Below are positions 29,622-40,182 of a DNA stretch of 64,000 nucleotides, in pieces. The notes beneath the pieces were generated by a model that worked only from the letters and a program-made list of their open reading frames with translations, did no database searches and was not told the DNA's origin. Both the position numbers and the translations under genes were made by a program. Each line of letters opens with the position of its first letter. The first letter of the stretch is position 1. The stretch comes from Pseudomonas protegens CHA0 (GTDB lineage Bacteria; Pseudomonadota; Gammaproteobacteria; Pseudomonadales; Pseudomonadaceae), in assembly GCF_000397205.1 (NCBI RefSeq), contig NC_021237.1, forward strand, positions 2,977,001 through 3,041,000, read 5' to 3'.

Positions 29622-30809
29622 ATGCCTGATCTGCCCAAGCCTGCTGCCATCCCTGAATTCCCCGTGTGCCACGCCCGTGGCGGCACCTCCACCGGGCTGA
29701 TCCTGGCCCGCGAAGCGCTGCCCCGGGACGAAGCGCTGGTGGAAGAGTTGCTGCGCCACCTGATGGGCGTGCCGCTGCAGGGCGAGTGGCCGGGCAACAG
29801 CCAGATCACCGGCCTGGGGCGCGGCGGGCCCACCAGCAACAAGGTGTTCATCGTCGAGCGCCGCCCCGGCGAGACGCGGATGATCAGCACCCTGGCGCAA
29901 CTGGCGGCGGGCAAGAGCGCCATCGACTGGAGCGTCAACTGCGGCAACATGTCCGCGGCGTTGCCGCTGTATGCCCTGCAGCGCGGCTGGCTGGAGCCCG
30001 GGGAGGGCGGTGGGCAGATCGAGATCTACAACAGCAACACCCAGACCACGATGTATGCGCGCCTGGGCTTCGCCAATGGCCGGCTGCTGAGCGACACGCG
30101 GATTCCCGGGGTCAACGGGGTGTTTCCCGGGGTCGACCTGTTTCTCGACAAGCCGGTGGGGGCCAAGACCGGCGCGCTGTTCCCCACCGGCAAACGGGTG
30201 GACCTGCTGGACGGCATCGCCGCCACCTGCATCGACGTGGCGGTGCCCATGGTCATCCTGCGCGCGGCGGACCTGGGCAAGAACGGCGAGGAAACCCCGG
30301 CCCAGCTGGACGCCGATCCGCAATTCAAGGCACGCCTGCTGGAACTGATGGTGCTGGGCGGGTTGCGCATGGGCTTGCGCAAGCGCGACGGCAGCCTGAT
30401 GAGCGCCGACGAGCTGCGGCGCAGCGAAACCATCCCGAAGATCTGCATCGTCAGCCCAGCGCGAGAGGGTGGGGATATCGCCACCCGCTACTTCACCCCG
30501 CAGAACGCCCACCCGTCCCTGGCGGTGTCCGGTGGCTGCTGCCTGGCGGCGGCGTGCCTGGCCGAAGGCACCGTGGCCCATGCCTTGTTGGCGCGGGCGC
30601 CGGTGCTAGGCGAGGAGCCGGGCGAGTACCCGCTGGCAATTGAAAACCCCGCCGGGGTGCTGGAGACCCTGATCAATGCCCGGCTGGCCGGCGGGGAGCT
30701 GCTGATCGATGGCGCTGCCTACCGGCGCAGCGCGCAGATCCTGCTGCAGGGCAGTACACCGCTGTACAACGCCTCCCCAGCGTTGATCGCCGCCCTCGGC
30801 TCCGTCTAA
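29622..30809 (+). CDS. PrpF family (methylaconitate isomerase-like) protein
   Basis: A 395-residue PrpF-like isomerase (DapF-related fold). The conserved opening PVCHARGGTSTGL, followed later by DWSVNCGNMSAA and the GGCCLAAACLAEG region, gives the family's glycine/cysteine-rich active-site loops. PrpF isomerises 2-methylaconitate; other members act on 4-oxalomesaconate or similar tricarboxylates. The start ATG 29622 is chosen by homology, with GGAGG near 29609; a longer frame from 29487 is unlikely. It stands alone, without prpBCD genes, so the substrate is open. Confidence 0.88.
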   Translation: MPDLPKPAAIPEFPVCHARGGTSTGLILAREALPRDEALVEELLRHLMGVPLQGEWPGNSQITGLGRGGPTSNKVFIVERRPGETRMISTLAQLAAGKSAIDWSVNCGNMSAALPLYALQRGWLEPGEGGGQIEIYNSNTQTTMYARLGFANGRLLSDTRIPGVNGVFPGVDLFLDKPVGAKTGALFPTGKRVDLLDGIAATCIDVAVPMVILRAADLGKNGEETPAQLDADPQFKARLLELMVLGGLRMGLRKRDGSLMSADELRRSETIPKICIVSPAREGGDIATRYFTPQNAHPSLAVSGGCCLAAACLAEGTVAHALLARAPVLGEEPGEYPLAIENPAGVLETLINARLAGGELLIDGAAYRRSAQILLQGSTPLYNASPALIAALGSV

Positions 30810-30870
30810 CCACCACCGAGGCTCCTTCGCGGCCACACAGAGTCCAACCCTGCGCGTGCCCCGCTTCTTG

Positions 30871-30971
30871 TAGCCGCTGCCGAAGGCTGCGCACGAGCCG
30901 CAGGCTCGCTGGCGATCCCCCTGGCGCCTAGGCCCCTTCGGTGCCTATCGCAGCCTGCGGCAGCGGCTACA
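30871..30971. repeat. Long imperfect inverted repeat of the GTAGCCGCTGCCG type
   Basis: GTAGCCGCTGCCGAAGGCTGCG at 30871-30892 pairs with CGCAGCCTGCGGCAGCGGCTAC around 30950-30971. Related copies are at 52333-52481 and 58928-58976. This is a second dispersed Pseudomonas repeat type. Confidence 0.8.
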
Positions 30972-30987
30972 GACGGGCGGCTGTGGT

Positions 30988-31434
30988 TCAGCGCTGGGGG
31001 AAATCCCGGCGCAGGGCATCCACCCCTGCCAGCAACCGAGACACGGAATTGCAGGCCAGGGGCAGCGTCACTTGGCAGCCGTCCAGCCGTTGCTCCGGGT
31101 TCAGCCAGGGCGGTGCGGCTTCAAGGCAAAAGTGGATCTGGATCTGCGGCTCGGGGCCGCCCAGGTAGTGAAACGCCAGGCAAGGCTCGGTGAACCAGCA
31201 AGGCCGGGGAGGGCCTTCGGGCTGATCCAGGGCCTGTAGCCACTGGGCCAACTGATCGAGCTCGTGAGTCCTCAGGCAGGCATCCTTGAAACGCCAGTCG
31301 CCCTGGGGATGCTCGATGCGGCCCTGCACCATCAGCCAGTTGGCGTCCAGGTGATCGTGGCTGCCAGGGAACTGGTAGCCAAGGATGTCCAGCTCCACCC
31401 GCAGCTCAGGTGGGGCCCTGAATATCAGGGGCAT
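30988..31434 (-). CDS. WapI-like immunity-family protein
   Basis: A 148-residue cytosolic protein beginning MPLIFRAPPELRVELDILGYQFPG. The DANWLMVQGRIEHPQGDWRF stretch, CLRTHELDQLAQWLQAL and the EPCLAFHYLG segment resemble the WapI-type immunity family as I remember it, but I could not check this. Such proteins neutralise WapA-type toxins; no toxin gene is adjacent, so it may be an orphan. It lies one base after the stop of the phosphatase gene, so the two are one transcript. ATG 31434 is chosen over an in-frame ATG 21 bases earlier. Confidence 0.65.
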   Translation of the reverse strand: MPLIFRAPPELRVELDILGYQFPGSHDHLDANWLMVQGRIEHPQGDWRFKDACLRTHELDQLAQWLQALDQPEGPPRPCWFTEPCLAFHYLGGPEPQIQIHFCLEAAPPWLNPEQRLDGCQVTLPLACNSVSRLLAGVDALRRDFPQR

Positions 31435-31435
31435 A

Positions 31436-31777
31436 TCAGCGAGCCTCGCCGCCATCGGGAAGAAACTGCGGCACCTTCTGCCGCAGCAACTGGATCAGTT
31501 CCGGGTCCATGAACTCGTAATCATCGGGAATGTTCAGGCACACAATCTGCTGGTTGTTCAACTGCGCCTTGAAGCGCTTGCGCAGTTTTTCCCGGTGCCG
31601 GGTTTCCATCACCACAATCAGCCCGGCCCATTGCACCAGCTCCGGGCCCAGGGGCACCTGGGCGTCGTGGTTGAGGCCCGCCGAAGCGGTTTCGATCCCC
31701 GGCCAGTCGGCGAACAGCTGCTCGGCGGTGGGGCTGCGCAGCTTGTTCTGGCTGCAGACAAACAGGACATTGAGCAT
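31436..31777 (-). CDS. Low-molecular-weight protein tyrosine phosphatase-like protein
   Basis: A 113-residue protein starting MLNVLFVCSQNKLRSPTAEQ. The P-loop Cys-x5-Arg-Ser (Cys9, Arg15) is the catalytic signature of the LMW phosphatase fold, also found in arsenate reductases. It is shorter than typical LMW-PTP (about 150); the C-terminal Asp motif DP may be that in MDPELIQ. Members dephosphorylate tyrosine or other phospho-proteins. It is followed immediately by the WapI-like gene. The gap to the divergent XRE gene carries both promoters. Confidence 0.82.
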   Translation of the reverse strand: MLNVLFVCSQNKLRSPTAEQLFADWPGIETASAGLNHDAQVPLGPELVQWAGLIVVMETRHREKLRKRFKAQLNNQQIVCLNIPDDYEFMDPELIQLLRQKVPQFLPDGGEAR

Positions 31778-31966
31778 TGGGCCGAACTCCTTGGCACAGA
31801 CGCCCGGCCCGTAGAGGGCAGGGCAAAGACGCTGATTTTTCGGGGCTTTTACTGCACTGTCCAGCAACTTGTGGCGGGCCGGACCAATTGCATTGGTCGG
31901 CGCAAGTTGCCCGCCAAGCGCCGAGGCTGCGAAACTGCCGGCCCCTTTACTCGCATCGCCCAGGCC

Positions 31967-32524
31967 ATGTCCGTAGCTCTGTTCACCTCCCCCCATCTGG
32001 GCCTGGCCCTCAGGCGCTGGCGCCTGTTGCACCGGGTCAAGCAGCAGCACGCCGCCGAACTGTTCGGCGTGGCGCAGTCGAGCATTTCCCGTTGGGAAAA
32101 CGGCCGGCAGATCATGGAACCGGCCGAGCGTGCGCGCCTGGAACAACTGCTGGCGGCCAACCTCAGCGCCGCCGCCGACCAGGCCCTGGCGCGGCTGGTG
32201 AACGACAGCCCGCGCGCCGTGCACCTGGTGTGCGACCTGACCCACCGCCTGCTGGCCTGTTCCGCCACCCGCGCCGGGCAGTTCGGCGTGCCCTTGAGTG
32301 AGCTGCTGGGCCAGTCCCTGTGGGGCTTTTGCACCGAGGAAATCACCCGCAAGGAAGCCGCCCTGGATGACCTGGGCTGGCGCGAAGTACTGGAGCCGCC
32401 GTCCCTGGAATTCTTCAGCGGCCACAACGATTCGGCCATCGTGCCCATCGCCCCCAGCCAGTGCCGCTGGACCCGCCTCAACCTCTCTGACGGCAACGCC
32501 GTGCGGCTGGTGGAAACCCTCTGA
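31967..32524 (+). CDS. XRE-type helix-turn-helix regulator
   Basis: A 185-residue regulator. The N-terminal HTH covers about residues 12-55 (QQHAAELFGVAQSSISRWENGR). The remaining ~120 residues form a PAS-like sensing module (VHLVCDLTHRLLACSATRAGQFG, LGQSLWGFCTEE). The ATG at 31967 is chosen by homology of the HTH; a longer frame from 31385 is spurious. It is divergent from the LMW phosphatase gene. The signal and target are unknown. Confidence 0.85.
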   Translation: MSVALFTSPHLGLALRRWRLLHRVKQQHAAELFGVAQSSISRWENGRQIMEPAERARLEQLLAANLSAAADQALARLVNDSPRAVHLVCDLTHRLLACSATRAGQFGVPLSELLGQSLWGFCTEEITRKEAALDDLGWREVLEPPSLEFFSGHNDSAIVPIAPSQCRWTRLNLSDGNAVRLVETL

Positions 32525-32642
32525 AATGGGGCCCCGGATATTTTATCCGTGGCCCCGGCAGCACCCCTTGGCTAGTCTGGTTAGCCATCGCTCGCCGCCT
32601 TTCAGTGCCGGCTGTGTTTTGCCCACCCGCGCAGGTCTTTCC

Positions 32643-33242
32643 ATGAACAGTGAACTTCTCAGTGGCCGCCTCGACTTTCTCCGTGAAGCGGAAAAACTCA
32701 AGGACGTGCTGCGCAGCGCCCACACCTCCAGCGGCCGCCAGGAAAGCACGGCCGAGCACAGCTGGCGCCTATGCCTGATGGCGCTGCTGTTCGAAGACCA
32801 ACTGGGGGACCTGGACCTGCTGCGGGTGCTGAAACTGTGCATCGTCCACGACCTGGGGGAGGCCATTCACGGCGACATCCCGGCGGTGGCCCAGGCTGCC
32901 CACCCGGACAAGAGCCAGCAGGAGCGCGACGACCTGCAACTGCTGGCCCGAGCCCTGGACGCCCCGGCCCGCGAGCACCTGCTGGAGCTGTGGGACGAAT
33001 ACGAAGGCGCCGCCAGCAACGAGGCGCGCGCGGTCAAGGCCCTGGACAAGCTGGAAACCCTGCTGCAACACACCCAGGGCCAGAACCCGGCGGGTTTCGA
33101 CTACCGCTTCAACCTCGGCTACGGCCGCCGCTACACCGACGCCAGCCCGCTGTTCCAAGCCCTGCGCCAGCAGATCGACATCGACACCCAGCGTTGCCTG
33201 GACGCCCAGGCTCAGGCCGCGGTTCAGCATCGGCTGCGCTAA
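32643..33242 (+). CDS. HD-domain phosphohydrolase (YfbR-like 5'-deoxynucleotidase family)
   Basis: A 199-residue HD hydrolase. The metal-binding histidines and aspartates are in STAEHSWRLCLMA (His39), CIVHDLGEAIHGD (His68-Asp69) and the later RAVKALDKLE. This layout, with EHS then HDLGE, matches the HD_3 (YfbR/YGK1) family, which dephosphorylates 5'-deoxynucleoside monophosphates. It lies 118 bases after the XRE regulator gene. It could take part in nucleotide salvage; there is no defence partner beside it. Confidence 0.85.
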   Translation: MNSELLSGRLDFLREAEKLKDVLRSAHTSSGRQESTAEHSWRLCLMALLFEDQLGDLDLLRVLKLCIVHDLGEAIHGDIPAVAQAAHPDKSQQERDDLQLLARALDAPAREHLLELWDEYEGAASNEARAVKALDKLETLLQHTQGQNPAGFDYRFNLGYGRRYTDASPLFQALRQQIDIDTQRCLDAQAQAAVQHRLR

Positions 33243-33441
33243 ACAAGCCCGGGCGCAGCTCGCCACATCCAGGGCAGGTTCCCAGGGGGCTGGGCGTCCC
33301 GCGCAGAAACCTTGCAGGCGTCATGGTTTTTTTCTGCCAGGGTCATCAAGCGGGTCTATTTTTACCTTCGCTTGCCGTTCACTACGCTTTTCATACGCAC
33401 GTCCAGCCTCGGGCCCATATCGAGCAGCCGGGTAGGGATGA

Positions 33442-35637
<2,196 letters not shown>

Positions 35638-35667
35638 GGGCAAGGGATTAACGTCCAGCAACTGGTG

Positions 35668-35697
35668 GCCCTCGACTTGAGTATTCAGGTCGAGGGC
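35668..35697. terminator. Hairpin downstream of katG
   Basis: GCCCTCGAC and GTCGAGGGC form a perfect nine-pair stem, 30 bases after the katG stop, with a partly paired loop (TTGA..TCA). No T tract follows, so it is a likely but weak terminator. Confidence 0.55.
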
Positions 35698-35847
35698 TAC
35701 GGCTGTCTGTGGCAAGTGCTGGCGAATTCCTCGACCCCTCTTGTTCCCCCCAGCAGCAGAATCAGTGTCAGGCAAAAGGCTCTGCGAACTCGCGCGGTGC
35801 TGGGTCCACTATGGCAAAATGCCCTGCATCAATTCAGGGAGTCAGGG

Positions 35848-36306
35848 ATGAAAGCTATTGTCATCGCAGCGCTACTGTTACTTACAGGTTGCGTAGCAAA
35901 GGTTGTTGAATACAAGGCATTGCCTATCACACAGAGTCAGGCGGAATCGATCATTGAACAGGTACTGATGGAACAACCGCTGAAAACCAGGCCCGAACAA
36001 GTGTTCTTCACGGATGAATACATTGGCTACGGAAGTGGGACTATTTCTGCTACCAGTGGCTTTGCAAGTGCAACGCCTATCGGTGTAGGAGCCATAGCAG
36101 CCGGCAGCTCCAAGACTTCCTCCAAAGCGGTGCAAACCCGTATCTACTTCAACTCGATTGGTAGCGTCACGCTCTACTCAAAGCGTGGTCGTTGGGTCGT
36201 GCAGACCAGGAACCAGGCAGGTGGCGTGCTGAACAGCTCGCAGGTCGACACGCAGCAGAAGGCTCAGCGGTTCGTTGACGCAATGTTGTTTTTCAAACGC
36301 ACCTGA
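35848..36306 (+). CDS. Hypothetical lipoprotein, 152 residues
   Basis: A short signal peptide with lipobox LLTG-Cys15. The mature part has a Gly/Ser/Thr-rich segment (GYGSGTISATSGFASATPIG) that looks like a flexible or membrane-associated loop, then a strand-rich end (TRIYFNSIGSVTLYSKRGRW). Base composition is more AT-rich than neighbouring genes, suggesting recent acquisition. An ATG at 35848 follows a GGGA stretch. No family recognised. It ends before a hairpin terminator at 36402. Confidence 0.75.
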   Translation: MKAIVIAALLLLTGCVAKVVEYKALPITQSQAESIIEQVLMEQPLKTRPEQVFFTDEYIGYGSGTISATSGFASATPIGVGAIAAGSSKTSSKAVQTRIYFNSIGSVTLYSKRGRWVVQTRNQAGGVLNSSQVDTQQKAQRFVDAMLFFKRT

Positions 36307-36401
36307 TGCAGCGCAGGGTCGCTGACTGATAGGCAGCGGCAGGTGATGGCCCCGAGTCGCTTGATCTGCTTCAAGGCCACTTCAGACCGGGTAAAACGAT
36401 A

Positions 36402-36425
36402 ACGCCTCCCTAGGGAGGCGTTTTT
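36402..36425. terminator. Rho-independent terminator
   Basis: ACGCCTCCC-TAGGGAGGCGT followed by TTTTT; it lies between the convergent lipoprotein gene and the exported-protein gene at 36498. Confidence 0.88.
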
Positions 36426-36497
36426 GCCGGCGCGATCGAGGCGTTTCGAGCACGACTGGCGGCAATCAAGGCGGGCCATATAGCGCCCGCCAAGCGC

Positions 36498-36926
36498 TTA
36501 CTTCGCCTTGAGGTACTCATTAAGAAACGCCTGGGCATCGCCATAGCTGGACAGGTTGCTGTCATAGCCCACCTTCAGCGGCTTGGCCTCACCCGGCAGA
36601 TGCAGCTCGCCATAGCCTTCCTGAAGCAGCAGCACCACGAACTTCTGCCCGTCCACCTGAGTGAAGTAACGGGTGTCGCGATCGGTTTGCTCCACGTTCA
36701 TTTTCTGAATGCGCATGTTCCAGTCGTGGTCGGCGTCTTCCACCTGCACCAACGCCTGGTTGGCGCTGCGCTCACCAATGCGCAAGGTCCAGACCTTCAC
36801 CCCGTGCGGCCCGGTGTAGGCCAGGATCTTGTCCGCCACCTGTGGCCGTTCCTCGGCCTGGGCCAGCCCGGTTCCCAGTACCCACGCCATGACCCACGCG
36901 GCCGCCCAACGGTAATAAAGCTGCAT
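36498..36926 (-). CDS. Hypothetical exported protein, 142 residues
   Basis: The signal peptide MQLYYRWAAAWVMAWVLGTGLAQA is followed by a mature periplasmic domain of about 118 residues. It contains alternating strands (VKVWTLRIGERSANQALVQV, FVVLLLQEGYGELHL) and ends with a helix QAFLNEYLKAK. ATG 36926 is chosen because it gives an immediate signal peptide; an upstream frame to 37115 is improbable. No family is recognised, and it is not part of an obvious operon. Confidence 0.72.
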   Translation of the reverse strand: MQLYYRWAAAWVMAWVLGTGLAQAEERPQVADKILAYTGPHGVKVWTLRIGERSANQALVQVEDADHDWNMRIQKMNVEQTDRDTRYFTQVDGQKFVVLLLQEGYGELHLPGEAKPLKVGYDSNLSSYGDAQAFLNEYLKAK

Positions 36927-37160
36927 CCTTCTAGCTCCTGAACATGAAAAGGGGCGGTTATTGAAGCCGACCCGTGCGGCGCTGCCAAGCACCCAAGGCA
37001 ACAGGCGGGATAAAAAAAGCGGCGCACACGCTGGACTCACCCGCCACTGACCTGTCGCGAACAGCACACTCTTTGCGCCCTCGGCTAAATACAGGTCGCA
37101 AGCGTGGCGAGGCAAAACGTCGCCACCGGTAGTCTAAGAGCACCACCCGGGAGACTTTCA

Positions 37161-38075
37161 ATGATTCGACGCGCTTGCTTGGCCGCTCTATTGACCATGA
37201 CTGCCGCAACCGCCTTTGGCGGCCCTGGCTACGATCATCTCTATGCGTTCGGTGACAGCTACTCTGACAATGGCGCGGGTGAAACCTTCACCCGAACCAT
37301 GGCCGCGCAGAAGGTCAAAGATGCACAGGAGCTGCCCGGTTCGTTGTATTGGCAGGGACGCTGGAGCAATGGCCCCACCGCGGTCGAGCACTTGGCGCAG
37401 GCCTTGAAAATCCCCTTGACCGACTACGCCATTGGCGGCGCCAAAAGCGGCAACGGCAACTACTACGCCTGGATGCAGCCCTCTCGCGACACCGGGGTTT
37501 TCGGGCAAATCGCCGATCACCTGAAAGCCGCTAAAACACACAAGGCGGATCCGGATGCGCTGTATTTCATTTTCATCTCAGCCAACGACTTTTTTGAATG
37601 GGCCGACTTCGCGCACCCAGAAACGATCGACGTGCTTGGCCAGAACAGCGTGGCGAACATACAGAAGAGCACCGAGACGCTGATCGCCGCAGGGGCGAAG
37701 CACCTGATGGTGGTGGGGACCACGGATTTGAGCCATGTGCCGGCTGTGGTGCAGGGCAATCAAGTCAAGAACGCAACGCAATACCAGCAGATACTCGAAC
37801 AAAAACTGCCCGCCGTGCTGACAACACTGGCTAACGCCCATCACGTGAGCATTGGCTACTTCGACCACCTGGCCTTCAGCAACACGCTTCGCGCGGCACC
37901 CGAGGTGGCGGGCCTGAAGGATCTGGATACCCCGTGCCAAGCCACCTACCCGGACGTCAAACCCGTGTGTGCGGATCCGGATAGCCATTACTACTGGGAT
38001 GAATGGCACCCGACCCGCAAAGTCCACAGCCTGGCCGCCGAGGCGATGCTTGAAACGCTGAAAGCGAGCCGTTGA
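37161..38075 (+). CDS. Secreted GDSL/SGNH-family lipase/esterase
   Basis: A 304-residue hydrolase with signal peptide (MIRRACLAALLTMTAATAFG) and the GDSYSDNG motif at 31-38, placing the nucleophile at Ser33. The second block with Gly and Asn (GGAKSGNGNYY, FIFISANDFF) and the terminal DEWHPT (Asp280, His283) complete the SGNH triad. Enzymes of this type hydrolyse lipids, acyl-thioesters or other esters, mostly in the periplasm or outside the cell. Cys pairs (TPCQATYPDVKPVCAD) may form a disulfide. It stands alone; the substrate is open. Confidence 0.9.
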   Translation: MIRRACLAALLTMTAATAFGGPGYDHLYAFGDSYSDNGAGETFTRTMAAQKVKDAQELPGSLYWQGRWSNGPTAVEHLAQALKIPLTDYAIGGAKSGNGNYYAWMQPSRDTGVFGQIADHLKAAKTHKADPDALYFIFISANDFFEWADFAHPETIDVLGQNSVANIQKSTETLIAAGAKHLMVVGTTDLSHVPAVVQGNQVKNATQYQQILEQKLPAVLTTLANAHHVSIGYFDHLAFSNTLRAAPEVAGLKDLDTPCQATYPDVKPVCADPDSHYYWDEWHPTRKVHSLAAEAMLETLKASR

Positions 38076-38413
38076 GGTTCTCTATCCGCCCATAGCCGTT
38101 CAGCACTGCCCGGCTATGAGCGCCAAGCATTGTCATGGTCGTTGCTCGGACATCCTTGCCCTTGTCGTTGAGAACAGCACGCTGCGTTCACAGGACGCTT
38201 AGCGACATGTGACCTTGTCGGCACCTTGGGGGGAGACGCCGGCAACGAGTTCTCCAGTGGTGTGGAGGACATGGGGCTGGCTCCACTCTTGAGGTCGTTG
38301 TTTGGGCTTGAACCCGATAAAGTGACCCGCCTCAAAGCGCCTAACGCAAAAACCGCGCATCAGCCCGCGACCGCGCCCCGATTCAAAGGCTGCATTTTCA
38401 GGACGAATACCCC
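38076..38413. other. Intergenic region of 338 bases
   Basis: No convincing gene. Short frames are present on both strands but have no recognisable product or ribosome site. The segment may hold a decayed gene and the promoter of the small-protein pair at 38414. Confidence 0.45.
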
Positions 38414-38677
38414 ATGAGCCAACTCACTGCACTGATCGCCCAAGCCCAAGCCGGGCTTTCGGTCCAGCAAAACATTCCCCAGGAACGCTGGGAGGCCATC
38501 GCCACCCAGTGCGGCGCCGAGGAAATCGCCGAGATCAAAACCCGCATCGCCTCACTCAAGGCCGCCCGCGAAGCAGTGGAAGACTGGGACGGCGACACCC
38601 GCGATGACCTGTATTTCACCATCGCCCACTTCACCCGCCTGCTGGAACTGGCCACGGCCCACGTACAAGGTGAATGA
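38414..38677 (+). CDS. Hypothetical small protein, 87 residues
   Basis: A soluble, mostly helical protein (MSQLTALIAQAQAGLSVQQN, IASLKAAREAVEDWDGDTRD). No signal peptide or known domain. The TGA overlaps the ATG of the next small gene by ATGA, so the two are coupled. The family is unfamiliar to me. Confidence 0.65.
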   Translation: MSQLTALIAQAQAGLSVQQNIPQERWEAIATQCGAEEIAEIKTRIASLKAAREAVEDWDGDTRDDLYFTIAHFTRLLELATAHVQGE

Positions 38678-38868
38678 GCATGTCGATTGACCGCACAACG
38701 GATTATTTCGAGAGCAGCGAGGGCGCCGTGCGCCTATGGATAGAGCAGGGCAGTGCCATTCATCTCAAGGCCATCAGCCCGCACAACGACCCCGTGGAAC
38801 TGACGGCAGAACAGGCCCTGGAACTGGCCCAGGCACTGCAACGCTTGGCCGGCCGCCTGGCCGACTGA
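38674..38868 (+). CDS. Hypothetical small protein, 64 residues
   Basis: A short protein starting MSMSIDRTTDYFESSEGAVR and ending in a helical ALELAQALQRLAGRLAD. A second ATG two codons later is also possible. It overlaps the upstream gene by four bases, suggesting that the two small proteins are made in fixed ratio and may interact. Function unknown. Confidence 0.6.
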   Translation: MSMSIDRTTDYFESSEGAVRLWIEQGSAIHLKAISPHNDPVELTAEQALELAQALQRLAGRLAD

Positions 38869-38914
38869 ATGAACGCCACGCTGCGGCTGACGCACCCCGG
38901 GCGCCCGAGCCCAC

Positions 38915-39583
38915 TCAGACAAAATCCGCCGGTTCGAAGCGCTCGCTGGTGTCCATGCGGATAGCACGCAGGCCCAGCGTCTGCAGATGGGACTCATACA
39001 GCCCCAGGGCGCAATAGCTGACCAGCAAGCTGCGACGGCGCGCACCACTGGGGTTCAGACTGGCCCCATGCACCAGATCGGCATCGAACAGCAGCACGTC
39101 CCCCGCCTTACCCGCCAGTTGCAACGCTCGGGATTCATCACTGAAATCGAAGGGCGCCAACTGCTCCCCGGGGCGATGACTGCCGGGCACGATGCGCGTC
39201 GCGCCATTGGCCGGCCCATAGTCATCGAGATAGACCAGCGCCGTGACCCGGTCACCGAGGCGCTGATCCGACAGATCCCGGTGCAATACCTGATGACCGC
39301 CCCCCGCCAACGGCTCGCGGCCCTCCACCTGAGCCAGAAAAAAGCCTTCCCCGATCAACTCCCCGGCCACCGCCAACACCGCCGGCAAGCGACACACCGC
39401 CTGCACCCGTGCATCCAGATCCACCAGCGCATGCCGCCAATCCGGCCCCCGAGGCACCGGCCATTGCTCCGGCCCAATCACCCCCGCCTCGAAAGCGGCC
39501 CGCAGCTCATCCAACCAGCCGGCGGGCACCGCCTGACGCAGCAACAGGTAACCGTTTTGATGGAGTTGTTCGCGGTCGATCAT
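38915..39583 (-). CDS. Phytanoyl-CoA dioxygenase (PhyH) family protein
   Basis: A 222-residue Fe(II)/2-oxoglutarate dioxygenase. The facial triad is His101 and Asp103 in HRDLSD and His172 in DADLVHGA. Arg in GARRRSL near 182-184 is the expected 2-oxoglutarate ligand. The family includes phytanoyl-CoA hydroxylase, ectoine hydroxylase and many secondary-metabolite halogenases and hydroxylases. The ATG at 39583 fits the family start; a second ATG at 39622 adds 13 residues. It is a single gene, so the substrate is not indicated. Confidence 0.85.
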   Translation of the reverse strand: MIDREQLHQNGYLLLRQAVPAGWLDELRAAFEAGVIGPEQWPVPRGPDWRHALVDLDARVQAVCRLPAVLAVAGELIGEGFFLAQVEGREPLAGGGHQVLHRDLSDQRLGDRVTALVYLDDYGPANGATRIVPGSHRPGEQLAPFDFSDESRALQLAGKAGDVLLFDADLVHGASLNPSGARRRSLLVSYCALGLYESHLQTLGLRAIRMDTSERFEPADFV

Positions 39584-39680
39584 GAGGGGGCAGATGTCCT
39601 TATCCGGGGTGGGGGAAAGCATAACGGCTCGCTAATCCAAGCGACATAACCGGCTACGGTTTAGCGGTTGCCCCAGCGTG

Positions 39681-39724
39681 AGCAGACCGCCTAGTCTGCT
39701 GCGGTCGCTGCAAAATCAGCGACC
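39681..39724 (+). promoter_or_regulatory. Double-hairpin leader upstream of the Cys-rich peptide gene
   Basis: Two adjacent perfect inverted repeats: AGCAGAC-CGCCTA-GTCTGCT at 39681-39700 and GGTCGCTG-CAAAAT-CAGCGACC at 39703-39724. A third, weak GGGC...CCGAT follows at 39725-39740. They lie 55-98 bases before the first start codon (39779). I recall similar leader sequence before other DUF3077 genes in fluorescent pseudomonads, but this needs a search. Possible roles are a regulatory RNA element or an operator. Confidence 0.7.
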
Positions 39725-39778
39725 GGGCCTGAGAACCCGATCAGATACAGGCACATTATTGATCAGGGAGCTTCAATC

Positions 39779-39877
39779 ATGTCTGCCGGTAATCTGTGTG
39801 AAGTTTGCTGCTGTTCCTTTCGCCTTCCTCCGCTCAAAAGCCTCTGCTGCCAGACCTTGGCGGGAGGTGCACGATGA
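39779..39877 (+). CDS. Small Cys-rich peptide, 32 residues, coupled to the DUF3077 gene
   Basis: ATG 39779 has an AGGGAG ribosome site eight bases upstream. The frame encodes 32 residues with six cysteines, clustered as Cys7, Cys10-12 and Cys23-24 (CEVCCC and LCCQ). Its TGA (39875-39877) overlaps the ATG of the DUF3077 gene by ATGA. No signal peptide. Function unknown: it may be a metal-binding or redox peptide, or a leader that couples translation. It is too short for most annotation tools. Confidence 0.6.
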   Translation: MSAGNLCEVCCCSFRLPPLKSLCCQTLAGGAR

Positions 39878-40155
39878 GCCATTCAAACTCGATCAAAACC
39901 CAAGGCTTTGTCACCTTTGGCCAATGTGCCGATCCTGAACTAACGTTGTTTCGCGTCAATGCGGATGTGCCTTTGCAGCAGGCGTTGGAGCAGGCTTCGA
40001 CGCTGTTGTACTACGCCAAGAAACTTGCGCTGGATGCGGCCATGGAAGAGCAGGGGGAGCGGTATGCGTGGGCTGCGTACTTTTTGGCGGAGATGGGGAA
40101 GGCGGTGGTTGATGATGTGGGGCTGGGGTTGGGGGCAGGAGGGATTCGGAGTTAA
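39874..40155 (+). CDS. DUF3077/DUF6124-type small protein, 93 residues
   Basis: A small cytosolic protein that starts MSHSNSIKTQGFVTFGQCAD and has the helical core ALEQASTLLYYAKKLALDAAMEE, typical of this Pseudomonas-restricted family, with a Gly-rich end (LGLGAGGIRS). GGGAGGTG precedes ATG 39874, which overlaps the stop of a 32-residue Cys-rich frame. Functions in the family are not established. Pseudomonas genomes often carry several copies. A terminator-like hairpin follows at 40183-40211. Confidence 0.82.
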   Translation: MSHSNSIKTQGFVTFGQCADPELTLFRVNADVPLQQALEQASTLLYYAKKLALDAAMEEQGERYAWAAYFLAEMGKAVVDDVGLGLGAGGIRS

Positions 40156-40182
40156 GGCAACATCATATGGAGTAGATAGAGA

